Shown: one piece after another, positions 34,760-45,777 of the stretch
Position numbering within the stretch: the first letter of the stretch is position 1
Layout: each line of letters begins with the position of its first letter
NCBI GenBank assembly: GCA_021613535.1
Contig: CP075492.1
Location: 14,818,001 to 14,882,000 of the forward strand
DNA: 64,000 nt
Direction: 5' to 3'
DNA from: Adineta vaga
Taxonomy: Eukaryota; Rotifera
Made by a program: the position numbers and the translations under genes
Notes under the pieces: model-generated
Seen by the model: the letters and a program-made list of their open reading frames with translations, nothing else
Told to the model about the DNA's origin: nothing
The model's database searches: none

Positions 34760-37666
34760 ATGGCATTTGATAACAATCGTAGCAATATCGATTCAGTAGA
34801 ACGAATGATTCATTCAAATCGAACGATTCAACAGTCAACTTATTCGATCATTTCTCAGTTTTGTAATCTTCAGCAACAATTTGCACATGATTTGGCGTCA
34901 GTTTATAATAATTTAAGTACTCTCAAAGATGTTGTTAATATTTTTCTCGATGCAGACAAATTGACAACTCTTAAACAATACAAAATAAAGAATAAAATAG
35001 AACTTATTGTGTGTGGTAAAAAATCATCAGGAAAAACATCTTTTATTCAGCAACTTCTCGGATGTGGTTCATTTTTACCAATAGGCTCTGGAAATGTTTC
35101 TCAACGAAGTGTCAAATTTTCTTATGCGCCCATCGACAAAGCCTGTCTATTCGTACATGGAAAGAATGAGCAATCATATCTTCTTGCTAAACGTATTCAC
35201 CTATCATCATCACTCTTTCGAACAGACGTTCACTCACAAGAACTGAAGAAAACTATTGAACCGTATTTATTCTGTGGAGAAAATGCTATTGAATCAGACG
35301 AATGGCTATCATGTCTCATTGAAATTTCTATTCCATCACGTTTTCTGCAATCGAATATTGAAATATATGATGTTGTATCAACAACTGATATGATTAATAT
35401 TCATGTTCAAAATCCATGTTTTCTATTTCTTTATGACGGTACTACTATTTCAGACGAAACACAAAAATATTATGAACATTTACAACTAACTATTGGAGAT
35501 AAAATTCATAATAATCTATTCTTTCTCAATACGAAAGTTGATCAAAATGATATCTTAAACAACGATAGTATCGATGGCATACTACATCGTGAACGAAATC
35601 GTCGATATGAACATTTACGAAATGTATTTACCTTACATAATCAATTGCCTCGAACATTAGCTGAATGTGATCGTTTTGATATTTTTAGTATTGAACCAAT
35701 CGAACATCCAATAACACAAATAATTCAACAAAATGCCATTACTCGTATTGTTCGTTTTGCTTTTGAACATGCTCTACGACAAACTCAACAAGTCAGTACG
35801 ATTATGTTAGATGCCATCGATGGATTCTTTGATTTTGTTCTAATTACAAATCGCCGTTCGCTGAATGAATGGAATATGTTACGCGATGAAGCATTACATT
35901 GGGCAGATGAATTCTTTCAAGAATATCGTTTACAGATTGATATGATCGGTGACGAAGTACAAAAACAACTTCTCAAACGATTTCACCAACAACGAAAACG
36001 ATTAGCAGAAAAAATGCTCGCATATAAAATCGAATGTTGTGAAGAATTGAACTTACAAGTTTCGAGTATTAGTTTAATCAATGCTATACAACCAATAGAA
36101 ATATCGAATGAAAACAATTTTTCTCAATTACTTATTCAAGAAAATATTGTTCGACCGATTTTAAGTCGAATATTTGATCAAATTAGTCATCGAGTGAATG
36201 AAAAAGTTGATCGAAACGTATTAGTAAAGGGAACCACTCGTATTAATGAATTAATTCGAGCAGCTTATCGAGAATTTCTCAATCATATTAATATTATCGA
36301 TAATCATAAACATCGTCGAGAATATTTCAAAAAAATATCATTTAAAGAAATTTTAGCTGGAATCAGTGGATTTATGAATACGCTTGGAACAATATTTTCT
36401 ATTACAGAATTCGATATTGACAACTTGGATAAACATGATAATGATAAAGAGATTGAAAAAAGTTTTATGAAGATTGGTGAATGTATTAAACGAAATATTC
36501 AAAATGAAATTGAAGTCAATGAAAGATTCTTTAAAGAAAAGATTCATGCTTATCATCAAATTGTCTTAACTACTATGAACGTTCGACAACAAGCGTATCG
36601 ATTGGCACGTTCATTTGCAGCAAGATTTGCACGTATCGAATGTCTTCTATCCGCTAATTTAGATGCAATTAAGCATTATGGAACCATACCTACGATCGAT
36701 TTAGGTACTACTCTAGCTCATGGTGGCTTTTTCTCTATACATCCTGCTCTATGGGATTCTGAACAAGATCTTGTAGCAAAAGTTCTTCTGCAGTCAAACA
36801 GATCATTGGATATGGCTTACATGGAGGCACATTTTCATCGTGCAATAACTCGATTGAATATCGAGCATATCGTTCCATTACGTTCACTCTATTACGACGA
36901 TCAAACGAATCACTTATATATCCTGCTTCGACGATATCCTATGAGTTTACATACATATTTAACTGATCATATGGCTGATTTAACAATGAACGATGCTGTA
37001 CGCATTCTATTGCATATAAGTCGTGCTATCAGTCATCTGCACGCACATAATCTCATCCATCGTGATATAAAAACTCGAAACATTCTACTTGATAATAATA
37101 AAAATGTTTATCTAGCTGACTTCGGCACGTGTCAACATGGTACAGAAAATAGTACGATTATTGGTTCGTTACCATTGCCACCAGAACTCAATCATGCTCG
37201 TACATTGACTGACTTTTCGTACGAAGGTACTGCTGTTGATGTCTTTTCACTTGGTCTGTTGATATATATTGTTGCTCCAAAAGCAGTATATCATGATCCA
37301 CAGAATATTATTACAGGAGCTGATATTCATGCACTGATACATTTACCTCAACGTTATAGAACATTGATAATTAATTGCATTCATGCGAATCCTAAATTAC
37401 GACCAACAGCTGATAAAGTTGTCGAACAATTAGAATTGATTGCTAATCAAGTGGCTAAGGCAAAAGAATGTCTTATGTGTTTCGAATATCCTATCTTTAG
37501 TCGATGTTTACCATGTGGTCATAAGACAGTATGTGCAAAATGTCTTACACAACAGCAACAACGTGCAACACCACAAAATCCACCACAATGTATTCTCTGT
37601 CGACAAACTATTATCAATTCACAAGAAGATATTGATAATTCGACCTTTGCTCAAGATCACTCTTGA
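34760..37666 (+). CDS. Dynamin-like GTPase + protein kinase + RING fusion
   Basis: A single-exon gene of 968 aa. A coiled N-terminus precedes a P-loop GKKSSGKTS at 86-94 and a G4 motif TKVD at 258-261; the G3 DxxG motif is not conserved (YDVVSTTD). A long helical region (about 330-640) resembles the stalk of dynamin-like GTPases. A protein kinase domain spans about 655-900, with Lys674 in LVAKVLL, HRDIKTRN with Asp769, and DFG from Asp787. A C-terminal RING-type zinc finger covers 904-947 (CLMC, CLPCGH, CAKC, CILC). All three modules keep their core residues apart from the weak G3. The protein could couple membrane or pathogen sensing by the GTPase to phosphorylation and ubiquitination, which is inference. 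The layout recalls innate-immunity proteins. I know of no named family with this order. Confidence 0.85.
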   Translation: MAFDNNRSNIDSVERMIHSNRTIQQSTYSIISQFCNLQQQFAHDLASVYNNLSTLKDVVNIFLDADKLTTLKQYKIKNKIELIVCGKKSSGKTSFIQQLLGCGSFLPIGSGNVSQRSVKFSYAPIDKACLFVHGKNEQSYLLAKRIHLSSSLFRTDVHSQELKKTIEPYLFCGENAIESDEWLSCLIEISIPSRFLQSNIEIYDVVSTTDMINIHVQNPCFLFLYDGTTISDETQKYYEHLQLTIGDKIHNNLFFLNTKVDQNDILNNDSIDGILHRERNRRYEHLRNVFTLHNQLPRTLAECDRFDIFSIEPIEHPITQIIQQNAITRIVRFAFEHALRQTQQVSTIMLDAIDGFFDFVLITNRRSLNEWNMLRDEALHWADEFFQEYRLQIDMIGDEVQKQLLKRFHQQRKRLAEKMLAYKIECCEELNLQVSSISLINAIQPIEISNENNFSQLLIQENIVRPILSRIFDQISHRVNEKVDRNVLVKGTTRINELIRAAYREFLNHINIIDNHKHRREYFKKISFKEILAGISGFMNTLGTIFSITEFDIDNLDKHDNDKEIEKSFMKIGECIKRNIQNEIEVNERFFKEKIHAYHQIVLTTMNVRQQAYRLARSFAARFARIECLLSANLDAIKHYGTIPTIDLGTTLAHGGFFSIHPALWDSEQDLVAKVLLQSNRSLDMAYMEAHFHRAITRLNIEHIVPLRSLYYDDQTNHLYILLRRYPMSLHTYLTDHMADLTMNDAVRILLHISRAISHLHAHNLIHRDIKTRNILLDNNKNVYLADFGTCQHGTENSTIIGSLPLPPELNHARTLTDFSYEGTAVDVFSLGLLIYIVAPKAVYHDPQNIITGADIHALIHLPQRYRTLIINCIHANPKLRPTADKVVEQLELIANQVAKAKECLMCFEYPIFSRCLPCGHKTVCAKCLTQQQQRATPQNPPQCILCRQTIINSQEDIDNSTFAQDHS

Positions 37667-38130
37667 TTACGTCATTTTGATTTTGAATTATTTCCAAATA
37701 AAAATCATTCTCTATCACTCGCTTAAAAGAAAATGTGTATGTGATGGCGGACGTCGATGGTTTTTATAGTTTTTAACTGATCTCTGTGACATTATACAAT
37801 CTATACTCAGTATGTCGAAACATTCGATTTGATATTTAATAAAAGTATAATACTGTTATATAATTTCATGCAGATAAACATTCAAACAAGTCTCGTAAAA
37901 TATAAATGAAGTTGTAGAAACTTTCTTTTTTTTTATTCATCATGATGAATCTATTGACATGACATAGTGTCGATTCACATGATGTTTTTCTATTCATTTT
38001 GCGTGATTTACTTTTGAGATGAGGCGAAAAAGATCCATTGATAGCAAATAACTATAGCATTGTCAATTTCAAAAGATATAAAAGTATTCCTGATTAATTT
38101 ATTTGGTTTAGTTTAGAATAATACTATCGT
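37667..38130. other. Intergenic stretch, no gene seen
   Basis: About 460 bp of AT-rich DNA between two convergent genes. It contains AATAAA-type polyadenylation signals near 37697 and 37839 and nothing else that I can interpret. Confidence 0.5.
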
Positions 38131-38466
38131 CTATCGTTTCACAACTTTATATCCAGGATTCGTATCCACTATACGATAGTTTCTGAATGGATATGGTTGA
38201 TTGTTTCGTTGGATGTGTTGTTCCATAGCTGTTTCTGCTTCTTTTCGTGTATTATATCTTCCAATTTCATAATCATTTCCTTTGAAAATAAAACAAAAAT
38301 CAATGAACAGATAAGAATTTCAACTCGATGATATAATCATTTAATGAGGTTTAGCTATTTCTTGTAAAGATAAAAGTCGAGAAGAAAACACGTATATTAC
38401 GAACATACCGATAGCATCAGTACACCATACTACGAAATCCCGTGCATCAGGTCGTTGACCATTCAT
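38131..38466 (-). CDS. 68-aa orphan protein, two exons
   Basis: Exons 38466-38409 and 38279-38131 flank a 129-bp GT-AG intron and join in phase to 68 aa ending in TAG. The protein is hydrophilic, with VVWCTDAIGNDYEIGRYNT, an EAETAMEQH helix and a basic end, VDTNPGYKVVKR. I do not recognise it. The DYEIGRYNTRKEAETAM stretch resembles small 'sandwich' domains that follow a strand with an 'xxEA' helix (as in SPOR or DUF1508 folds), but the likeness is weak. It is too short to show up in simple ORF scans, and the coding call rests on the clean splice and its protein-like composition. Confidence 0.55.
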
Positions 38467-39874
38467 TATTTCTGTCTAAGACGCGCAAGTACAAAAACGT
38501 TGTTATTGTCACAAGACAAATACGACATACTGTTTTTCGTTTTGCTCTTCTGTTATTTAGATCTTATCAACAAATACAGAGAAACGAAAACAACATCGCA
38601 AATTGATAGCATATGACGCTGTATGATTCATCATTGAAAGAATTGTGCGTACAGCATCTTTCTTAATAACTCTACCGTCATGCTTACTTTTCTTCTATTT
38701 TGTTACTCAATTATTGCACCTATCGATAGAATGTGTATAACAATATAAAAGAACTAGTAGATCGATGAAATATTCAATCTATTCTCGTGAGAAATCGAAC
38801 TTGAATATTTTCGTAGAAGTGTATTTGATTTATCTATGCAATTATTACGTAGGAGAAATGTGAACTGCAGTTAGATAAGCATTCTTGCCACATATTTGGA
38901 CGATTTTTCATCATCTTTCTGTAATCGATATCTGCAAGTCAACAGAAAAGGTGAAGCATAGTCAAGAAATAATGTAGTTACGTATGAAAAAGCTAGTTTG
39001 TTCGGTCACACACATATGTCTATCTTTTCTTTCATTACTCATTTATCCATCATATATCTTGTATTGCCTTTGTACTGAATATCATCATGTTAATTATGTC
39101 TGTTTCAAAATCAAGCAATGCATACATATCATGTCGAATATGGAATAAGAACATACTGCTTTGACCCATCGAATTGTTCAAGCAATCATGCTGAAATTTT
39201 TCATGAACAAAGTAAGTATATTTCATACCATCATGTTATGTATTATTGAATGATATGTAACTGTAGTTCGTTTATTTAATCCTATATCATTATGGATGAC
39301 GTTATCGGCGCTTCTACATGCTTTCAACAACTAATGATACGGATTCCGAGTGCTTAAATTCATCGAATCAGATCATAAACCAAATATTTTAAGGTGGCAT
39401 TGAACTGCACCATCTTTCGAGTGCTTGAAATTTTCTTGTGGCAATCCCTTATGTAATTCAATAGAAATAACAAAACAAGTTATTGACATATTTTCCAATC
39501 TTAAAGATCAAGAGACATATCAATCTATAAATAAAAATCAATTTAGAATTCTTCTTCGCCATGTATATACGTATATCAGATGAATTCAATAAAACAATAC
39601 ATTGTATAGTTAAGATTGGTTAGAAAATTTGATTTATTTTAAAAAATAATAGCTACCGGACAAAATGCAACAGTTCAATATACTAAACTATACATAACAA
39701 AATAATTGAGCTAAGAAAATAACGATATCCTTATATTGCATAGAATAGACATTTTTTTGGTCAAAAATTTCCATAATTGATTTCCAGAAGAAACATACAA
39801 TACCTGAGATTTGTTTAGATGAATAAAGAATACGGTTATTAATTGGCAAGCATGATTATATGAAAATATTCGAT
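38467..39874. other. Intergenic stretch, no gene seen
   Basis: About 1.4 kb of AT-rich DNA with many stops in all frames. No repeat or RNA gene was recognised. Confidence 0.5.
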
Positions 39875-40336
39875 TTAATCATTTGCTTGTATACCAAGTT
39901 TTGCTTCTCGTGCTTCTTCTTTGAGTATTTCAATTGTTCTTCTCAAAATCTCTCCTGTCGCTCGAGATCGATTATTTTGTAAATAAGATGCAATATTATG
40001 ACGACATACTGTGTAACTAATTTTTACCCATAGATCAGCTTCTTCGAAACGTTGAATCCACATGCGTGGATAATTATTATTGTTTGGAATATCATTGCTA
40101 GTTGGATGATAAACATGAAAGTAAACTCTCTGAAATAAAACTAGTTGATTTCCAATTAAATCTATATTTTGAGAAGAAAGAAATAGATAGATTTGTGGGC
40201 AATTTGATAATTGATTTTGTATATATTGTATGCATTCAATTCGATCAGTAAAATGTTGAACTCGATGGCCAAGTCTACATTCGATACATGGATGCCGATT
40301 TTCAGTATCAAGAAGAATAGTACATCGATCATTCAT
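39875..40336 (-). CDS. Unrecognised 153-aa protein
   Basis: A frame from ATG 40336, just inside a likely splice acceptor (TTTTATTCTAG, about 20 bp upstream), so a non-coding or short first exon may exist. The protein has CTILLDTE near the start, an alternating strand-helix pattern (FTDRIECIQYIQNQL, then IYLFLSSQNIDLIG) and a C-terminal helix, GEILRRTIEILKEEAREAKL. The strand-helix part resembles the alpha/beta N-terminal domain I associate with bdelloid ADP-ribosyltransferase and TPR proteins, and with the neighbouring broken gene at 40690-42018; the likeness is loose. No membrane segment or catalytic motif is visible. Confidence 0.5.
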   Translation of the reverse strand: MNDRCTILLDTENRHPCIECRLGHRVQHFTDRIECIQYIQNQLSNCPQIYLFLSSQNIDLIGNQLVLFQRVYFHVYHPTSNDIPNNNNYPRMWIQRFEEADLWVKISYTVCRHNIASYLQNNRSRATGEILRRTIEILKEEAREAKLGIQAND

Positions 40337-40689
40337 CGTGAATGAAATTAAGAAATCTAGAATAAAAATAAAGATCAAGCAATATCAATAAGAAATAAAC
40401 ATTAAAGAAAGTTCATCAAATGATTCAATTTGTGTTCAGTTTGAGATTAACACTTCAAAGATGTTTCCTTATGAACTATACTCTTATGATGGTCTTCTAT
40501 TGATCGATATAGATAAACAAAATGAAGAAGAAGAAATAATATAAATTATATTCGTTATTATTAAAAATAAAGATAATACAATGAATTGTTGTAAAATGAA
40601 AGTTCCAATGTTTCTGTACTGAATAGATAATCAGTTTTTCTCAAGCTTACTTGACATTTGAATTACCCCAATTTTTTTAAAATGTTTCA

Positions 40690-42018
40690 TCAGTGTCCAT
40701 TATCGACATTTTTTTTGGAAAAATTATCCAATTGATTTAAAATTTCAATACATTGATCGTAGTTATTTTCTGCACAGTTCTTGTTGTTTTCTCTAGCATA
40801 TTGATTGCCTAGAATGTGATTTTTCATCGCCACATCAATGGCGAGTTGAGCAGCCAAGTCATCTGGATTATTGGACATACCACAAATAGAATGATATTTG
40901 TTGAAGAATATTTCCTTTTCCGTTGTAGTAGTGGGTTCTGACCCAAAGAGATAAATTGATGGAGATTGATCATTTGAACATAGTTTTTCCAATAGTATTC
41001 TATTATCATCAGTTGAGAGCGCTAGAACAATAATTGGCGAATCGGTCCGTTCCAACAGTTGATCATATTCTTCTTTTTCTTCTTGAAAAACCTTCAAATT
41101 TTTACCGAGAAATTGGCTAAGAATCGGCATGATATTCTGAGAAATTTCTCTCGAAAATGAAAAATCAAGAAAATGAACATCAATATCAGAACTAGGTGTT
41201 TGTTCTGATAGGATTTCCTTTTCAATTTCGGTTCGCATTGTTTTCAGAAAGAGTTTGTCAATACTTTCATTTGAACTAAATAAATATTGTTCACCTTCTC
41301 TTGAACTAAATTCAATTAGATTCATGTCAGCATCCATACGTGTTTCGTCATCCTTATAATTTGTTATCTTTTCTAGCAAATGTTCACTCGTGGTAAGTTG
41401 CTTCTCTGCATTCAATATACGATAATGTGTTTCTATAAATGATTTTAAATCATACGTGCGTTCAAAGAGAGTTTTGGCCCAATGAAAGTATTTGCGTGCT
41501 TGAGAAATAGTTTTATAGGTATTGTAATCCAGTTGTTGTTGTCCACGATTGATAAAATAATCTGCAATAGTGAATGTCAATGTTGCCAAAAGAGTCGTTT
41601 CATCAACGAAGATCTTTATATATTGCTGATTAGTGCCCAAATCGTTTTTCGCTTTGTTAGAATCGGTGCACAGTAAATAAGTTGAGACATGTGAAGTTTC
41701 ATAAGGTCTGGCAAAAACATCAGCAAACTTTATAATACAATCTTCCTATGAAGGTTTTGTAATGACCAAAAACACATGTCTAGCTTTGTTTTCTTCCAAA
41801 TAATCAGCAAAGAAATCTTCATCACTGCAGGAACAAACTTCAATGGCATTGCCTTTATACGAACGTAAGTTGCCATGGAAATCAATACTTATTGGATTGT
41901 CAGGATTCCAATCTGGATGTAACGTTGTAGAAAAAGCTTCGTTAAGAGTTTTGCAGGAATCGATTTGACTATTTTTTTCGTAAAGCCAAATAATAAGTGG
42001 TTGAAAAGTGTATACCAT
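40690..42018 (-). pseudogene. Unrecognised 443-codon gene with one in-frame stop
   Basis: One frame runs from ATG 42018 to the stop at 40690, interrupted only by TAG at 41746-41748 (codon 91). The protein-like character continues straight across it: FLVITKPS before and EDCIIKFADVFARPYETS after. Residues 1-130 look like an alpha/beta 'receiver-like' domain (LIIWLYEKNSQ, DEDFFADYLEENKA, VSTYLLCT) of the kind that opens many bdelloid ADP-ribosyltransferase or TPR proteins. The rest is largely helical, and no ADP-ribosyltransferase motif is present. The alternatives are a segregating nonsense allele, readthrough, or a short intron hiding the stop; I see no good GT-AG pair around it. Confidence 0.6.
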
Positions 42019-42943
42019 ATTTTATGAAATACTAAAAGCAAAAAATATTACGCATTATCTTTTTCTAGTCGAAAATCTTCGCTGTTATCACGACACCTGT
42101 AACTACACCCATCGCGGAAAAAGACGAAGGACATTCATATGATGAAGCTCCGTATATACGTATATAGATACACAGCTGTATTTTCTCTACAACATTTTCG
42201 CTTCTATCTTTTTTTGTTCTTTAGAAATTAGGATTATTCGTAGAAGATAACGAAACCTTTTATCTTTTATTTTTTTCATAAGACGTATAATTAATATCAT
42301 TCTTAAGGACAAAGTGTGCGAAGAGTAATAAACACCATATAATATGTACAGAGGCTGACTATGATGTTGGTTCCTTTGGACGCATGCCCATCTATCTATA
42401 TGGATCTTTTCTCATTCAATAAAAAAAACTATCAAACAATGAAACTGTTTTTTATACATGAATAATGGTTTTTATCTAATAGAGTAACAGGTACGACAGA
42501 ATGAATGGTGGGGTGGGTGTGGGTGTGGGTGTCGGTCTCTTGTATTCACAATCACACATCCACCCACAACCACATCCTCATCATCATAGTTGCTTGTCGA
42601 TTTGTATGCAAACTTCGGCACATCGTTTGTTTCAGCTTATCATCGAATCTCCACTCCAGATCAATATTTACTTTCATTTTTCATTCAGACAATTTAAAAC
42701 TCAAAACAAACTTTTTATATCACTCCACCGATTGACAGTCGCACAACATCGTGTTCTTTTCGGCACTTATTTGCTTTCCTATGCACCACAAGTTCTAGGC
42801 TTCATCTTCTACATATTACTATATAACAACCTAATGATCGATAGGAATTCAATAACACATCTTTGCATAAAATACTTATAAAAATACAAGATGTATGTTT
42901 TCAAAACTATTTATTTGAGAAAAGTGATACATTGCAAGAAAAA
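42019..42943. other. Intergenic stretch with telomere-like repeats
   Basis: About 0.9 kb. The centre (42505-42585) has the strongest G-rich/C-rich hairpin in the window. Frames reading through it are low-complexity artefacts. Confidence 0.5.
42505..42585. repeat. Telomere-like G-rich/C-rich hairpin
   Basis: The G-rich arm at about 42507-42535 is GGTGGGGTGGGTGTGGGTG and continues with TGGGTGTCGG. After about 15 bases a C-rich arm (about 42549-42585) reads CACACATCCACCCACAACC and CACATCCTC. The G arm contains three TGTGGG-like units. Confidence 0.7.
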
Positions 42944-44656
42944 TTAAAATCGTTTATCATCATCCATTTCATTTGTCACATTAACTTTCGTTGATCGTTT
43001 CCTACTTCCTTCACATGGTTTTCGTAAAAATTTTACTATTGTTCGATCTTTAAATTTAAAATTTTCAAATTGTTCATCAATGTCTTCCAAAATAACACCT
43101 CTTGTCTCTGGACAAAATGAATAAACAAATATTACAGCTACTAATGTTAAGGCACTAAACAAATAAAATACACCATGAATTCCTAATGGACTGATCAATT
43201 CTAATATATAAGACATAATTGTACCCATAAACCAATTACTACCTGTTGTTATTGAAACAGCACGAGCACGAACATTGAGTGGAAAAATTTCTGCTGCATA
43301 AATCCAGGCAATTGGTCCCCAAGAAAGTGCAAAAAATGAAACGAAAATCGCCGTTGCTACTAACATGATAATACCTGAACTCTTTCCACATTTGACAATT
43401 TCTTCCACCACTGTTGTACCATTGACCATATTTTTCGTTACTGTACAACCAGTAACAAAGATTGTTGCTGCTATAAGATGACCAATAACCATTCCTAGAC
43501 CACAAAAAACTAAAAGTTTTCGTCGTCCAAGTCGATCAAATAAGAATAGAGCAGGTATTGTACTTAATAAATTCACACCGGATAGAACTAATAATGAAAT
43601 AATACCTTGTCCAAGAATACTTTGATAAATAATTCCACCAAATGTAAAGATTGGATTAATTCCCGTTGCTTGTTGTAAAACATGAATTCCAACACCAATG
43701 CCAAGTCTTTGAAGCATTTTTTTTGTTGTAAATAATTCTTTAACGGACACTTGATTTCCTTCAGCTTGTAAAGCATCATTAATTGCATCTAATTCTGCAT
43801 CAACATTATCACTTTTACGAATAAGTTTTAAACTTTTCTCTGCTGCTTCACGACCTTTTCGTTTAAATAACCATCGAGGTGTTTCCGGACAAAAGAATAT
43901 TCCAATCATAATCGCCAATGGTGCAATTAAAATAATTCCATTGGATAATCTCCAACCTAATGGATGGTCTTTTAAAAAGAGATTCACCACATTTGCAACA
44001 AATAAACCAAGAACAACAGTCATTTGCATAAAACCTGAAAGCATTCCACGAAGATTTGTTGGAGCAATTTCGGATGCATATAATGGACAAGAGAAGGATG
44101 AACAACCTACACCCATTCCTTCGACAATTCGACCAAACAGAATTAAGATCATAATTCCTTTAGATTTACCCGGTGGAAAAATTACCATAGATGTACCAGA
44201 AAAAAATAGAATCGATGCAGTAAAAATAATTGCTCGTCGACCAAATCTTTCTGCTACAAACGAAGAAATAAAAACAGCACCAAGAAAACATCCGACATTA
44301 TATAATAATGTAAAAAGAACTAAAAATCGTCGATATTCAGAAGGTAAAGCAGCGACAGGAAGATCACAAGCAGTTGCATTTGCATAAACATCAATACAAA
44401 AATCTTCCTTAAATGATGACATAACAACAATACCACCTGTTACACCTTGATCATATCCAAAAAACCATCCACCTAATGAAGAAAAAGCTGCTAGAAGCAC
44501 GGCAACATATGGTTTCTTATATTGAATATTTTCATGACGATGATGATGATGAATTTCACTTCCATTTTCTATCGACATCTTTCTCATTTGTGGTTCAGAT
44601 TCATTGGGTATATCACTTGTATATAATTCAGTATTCATTACTGGTTCGTCCGACAT
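42944..44656 (-). CDS. Sugar porter (MFS) family transporter
   Basis: An intronless 570-aa protein with about twelve transmembrane helices, longer than the usual 480-530 aa because of a hydrophilic, His-rich N-terminus (HHHHRH at 36-41) and a basic tail. Sugar-porter signatures are GWFFGYDQG in TM1 (63-71), RFGRR at 137-141, GRIVEGMGVG, PETPRWL at 257-263, QQATGIN at 328-334, DRLGRR at 374-379 and PETRG near the C-terminus. These fit proton-coupled or facilitative hexose carriers at the plasma membrane. QQATGIN and the large TM1-TM2 loop with cysteines resemble fungal and plant hexose transporters more than animal GLUTs, hinting at non-metazoan origin. Confidence 0.92.
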   Translation of the reverse strand: MSDEPVMNTELYTSDIPNESEPQMRKMSIENGSEIHHHHRHENIQYKKPYVAVLLAAFSSLGGWFFGYDQGVTGGIVVMSSFKEDFCIDVYANATACDLPVAALPSEYRRFLVLFTLLYNVGCFLGAVFISSFVAERFGRRAIIFTASILFFSGTSMVIFPPGKSKGIMILILFGRIVEGMGVGCSSFSCPLYASEIAPTNLRGMLSGFMQMTVVLGLFVANVVNLFLKDHPLGWRLSNGIILIAPLAIMIGIFFCPETPRWLFKRKGREAAEKSLKLIRKSDNVDAELDAINDALQAEGNQVSVKELFTTKKMLQRLGIGVGIHVLQQATGINPIFTFGGIIYQSILGQGIISLLVLSGVNLLSTIPALFLFDRLGRRKLLVFCGLGMVIGHLIAATIFVTGCTVTKNMVNGTTVVEEIVKCGKSSGIIMLVATAIFVSFFALSWGPIAWIYAAEIFPLNVRARAVSITTGSNWFMGTIMSYILELISPLGIHGVFYLFSALTLVAVIFVYSFCPETRGVILEDIDEQFENFKFKDRTIVKFLRKPCEGSRKRSTKVNVTNEMDDDKRF

Positions 44657-45777
44657 GATAGTGTCTATTCACAATAGAATGAAAAATGACGTGTTTTTCT
44701 TTCAAATTGACAATGAATTATGAAAATATGTAGAAGATAAAAACAATATCTTATCTTAAACTTTTCTTTCTCGTTGCAAAGAACGAAATTATGGGTGTGA
44801 TTATACAAGATGTTTGTCTTACCTTGAGATATTCAAAATAATATACTCGTTGTTTATTACATTCAATTTTGGTACAGTATTGATTGAAGAAAGTTATAAA
44901 ACAATTGTGTTATAAATCAATGCAAAAGAATGTCTTATTTTATAATGATTAAGTAGAGAATAGTATAAAAAAACTTCATATTGTGCTTATCAGAATACTA
45001 AATCATTACTTTCTCTTTTTCTTTCAAGCAAATGAGTTTTATTGAATAGTAAAAATAACTGATGTCAAAGAATAGTTTAATCTGCACTCATAGATATGCT
45101 GAAAGAATGATCGTTTTGTTTTTTTCGATATCTTCAAAAACAAAATCTTCTCTGATAAATTGTTAATGACAATATTGATATTTGCTCAAATAGAAGATTC
45201 TTTTGTAAAAAGAAAGAAAAGAACAAATATTTTTTCATAAAGAGTAATTGAGGATGGGTGAGCGAGGGTGTATGATCAAAATGTTTACACCTACACCCTC
45301 ATCTTTCGATTTGATTTTCCATCAAATGCAAGATTTGTCGTTGATGATCACAATCTGGATATTCTGTGCACGATATGAATCCACGTACTCGATTATCGAT
45401 AGTGTATCTGCTAATTCACTTCGAAAAGTGAAGAAGAAAGGAAGTAATATAATGATAGGTGAAAAACTCTCATTCATACTACATATTATCCGAAATATTT
45501 AATTTAGAATAACACCACCAACAACAAATATAACCTAGTAACACGAAAGTCGGTAATTTCGATACGAATGATGTGAAGTATATTGAATCGATAGGACTCT
45601 TTCCTAAAGAGCATTTAATACATTGTGAAATATTTGATTAATTAAATTCATTAGACATGGTATAAATATTGTGAATAATTATATAATGTTGAAAGTAATA
45701 TTGAATATGTATACGTGCTCCAGGCGAATATCGTTGTTGCAACAGCAATTTTCTGTATATGAGCTAGAAATATAGTT
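44657..45777. other. Intergenic stretch with one telomere-like hairpin
   Basis: About 1.1 kb of AT-rich DNA upstream of the transporter gene. The hairpin at 45249-45303 is the only structure noticed, and no coding frame is convincing. Confidence 0.5.
45249..45303. repeat. Telomere-like G-rich/C-rich hairpin
   Basis: TTGAGGATGGGTGAGCGAGG at about 45248 faces TACACCTACACCCTCATC at about 45284. It is a less regular copy of the group described at 14838 and 42505. Confidence 0.55.

Noticed and set aside
42501-42881. A 126-codon frame beginning with a Gly/Val repeat and His/Pro repeat
   Set aside because: It starts in the telomere-like G-rich arm and runs through the C-rich arm; the repeat peptides are by-products of the DNA repeat.
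43941-44387. A 148-codon plus-strand frame opposite the sugar transporter
   Set aside because: It is antisense to conserved transporter helices and has no features of its own.
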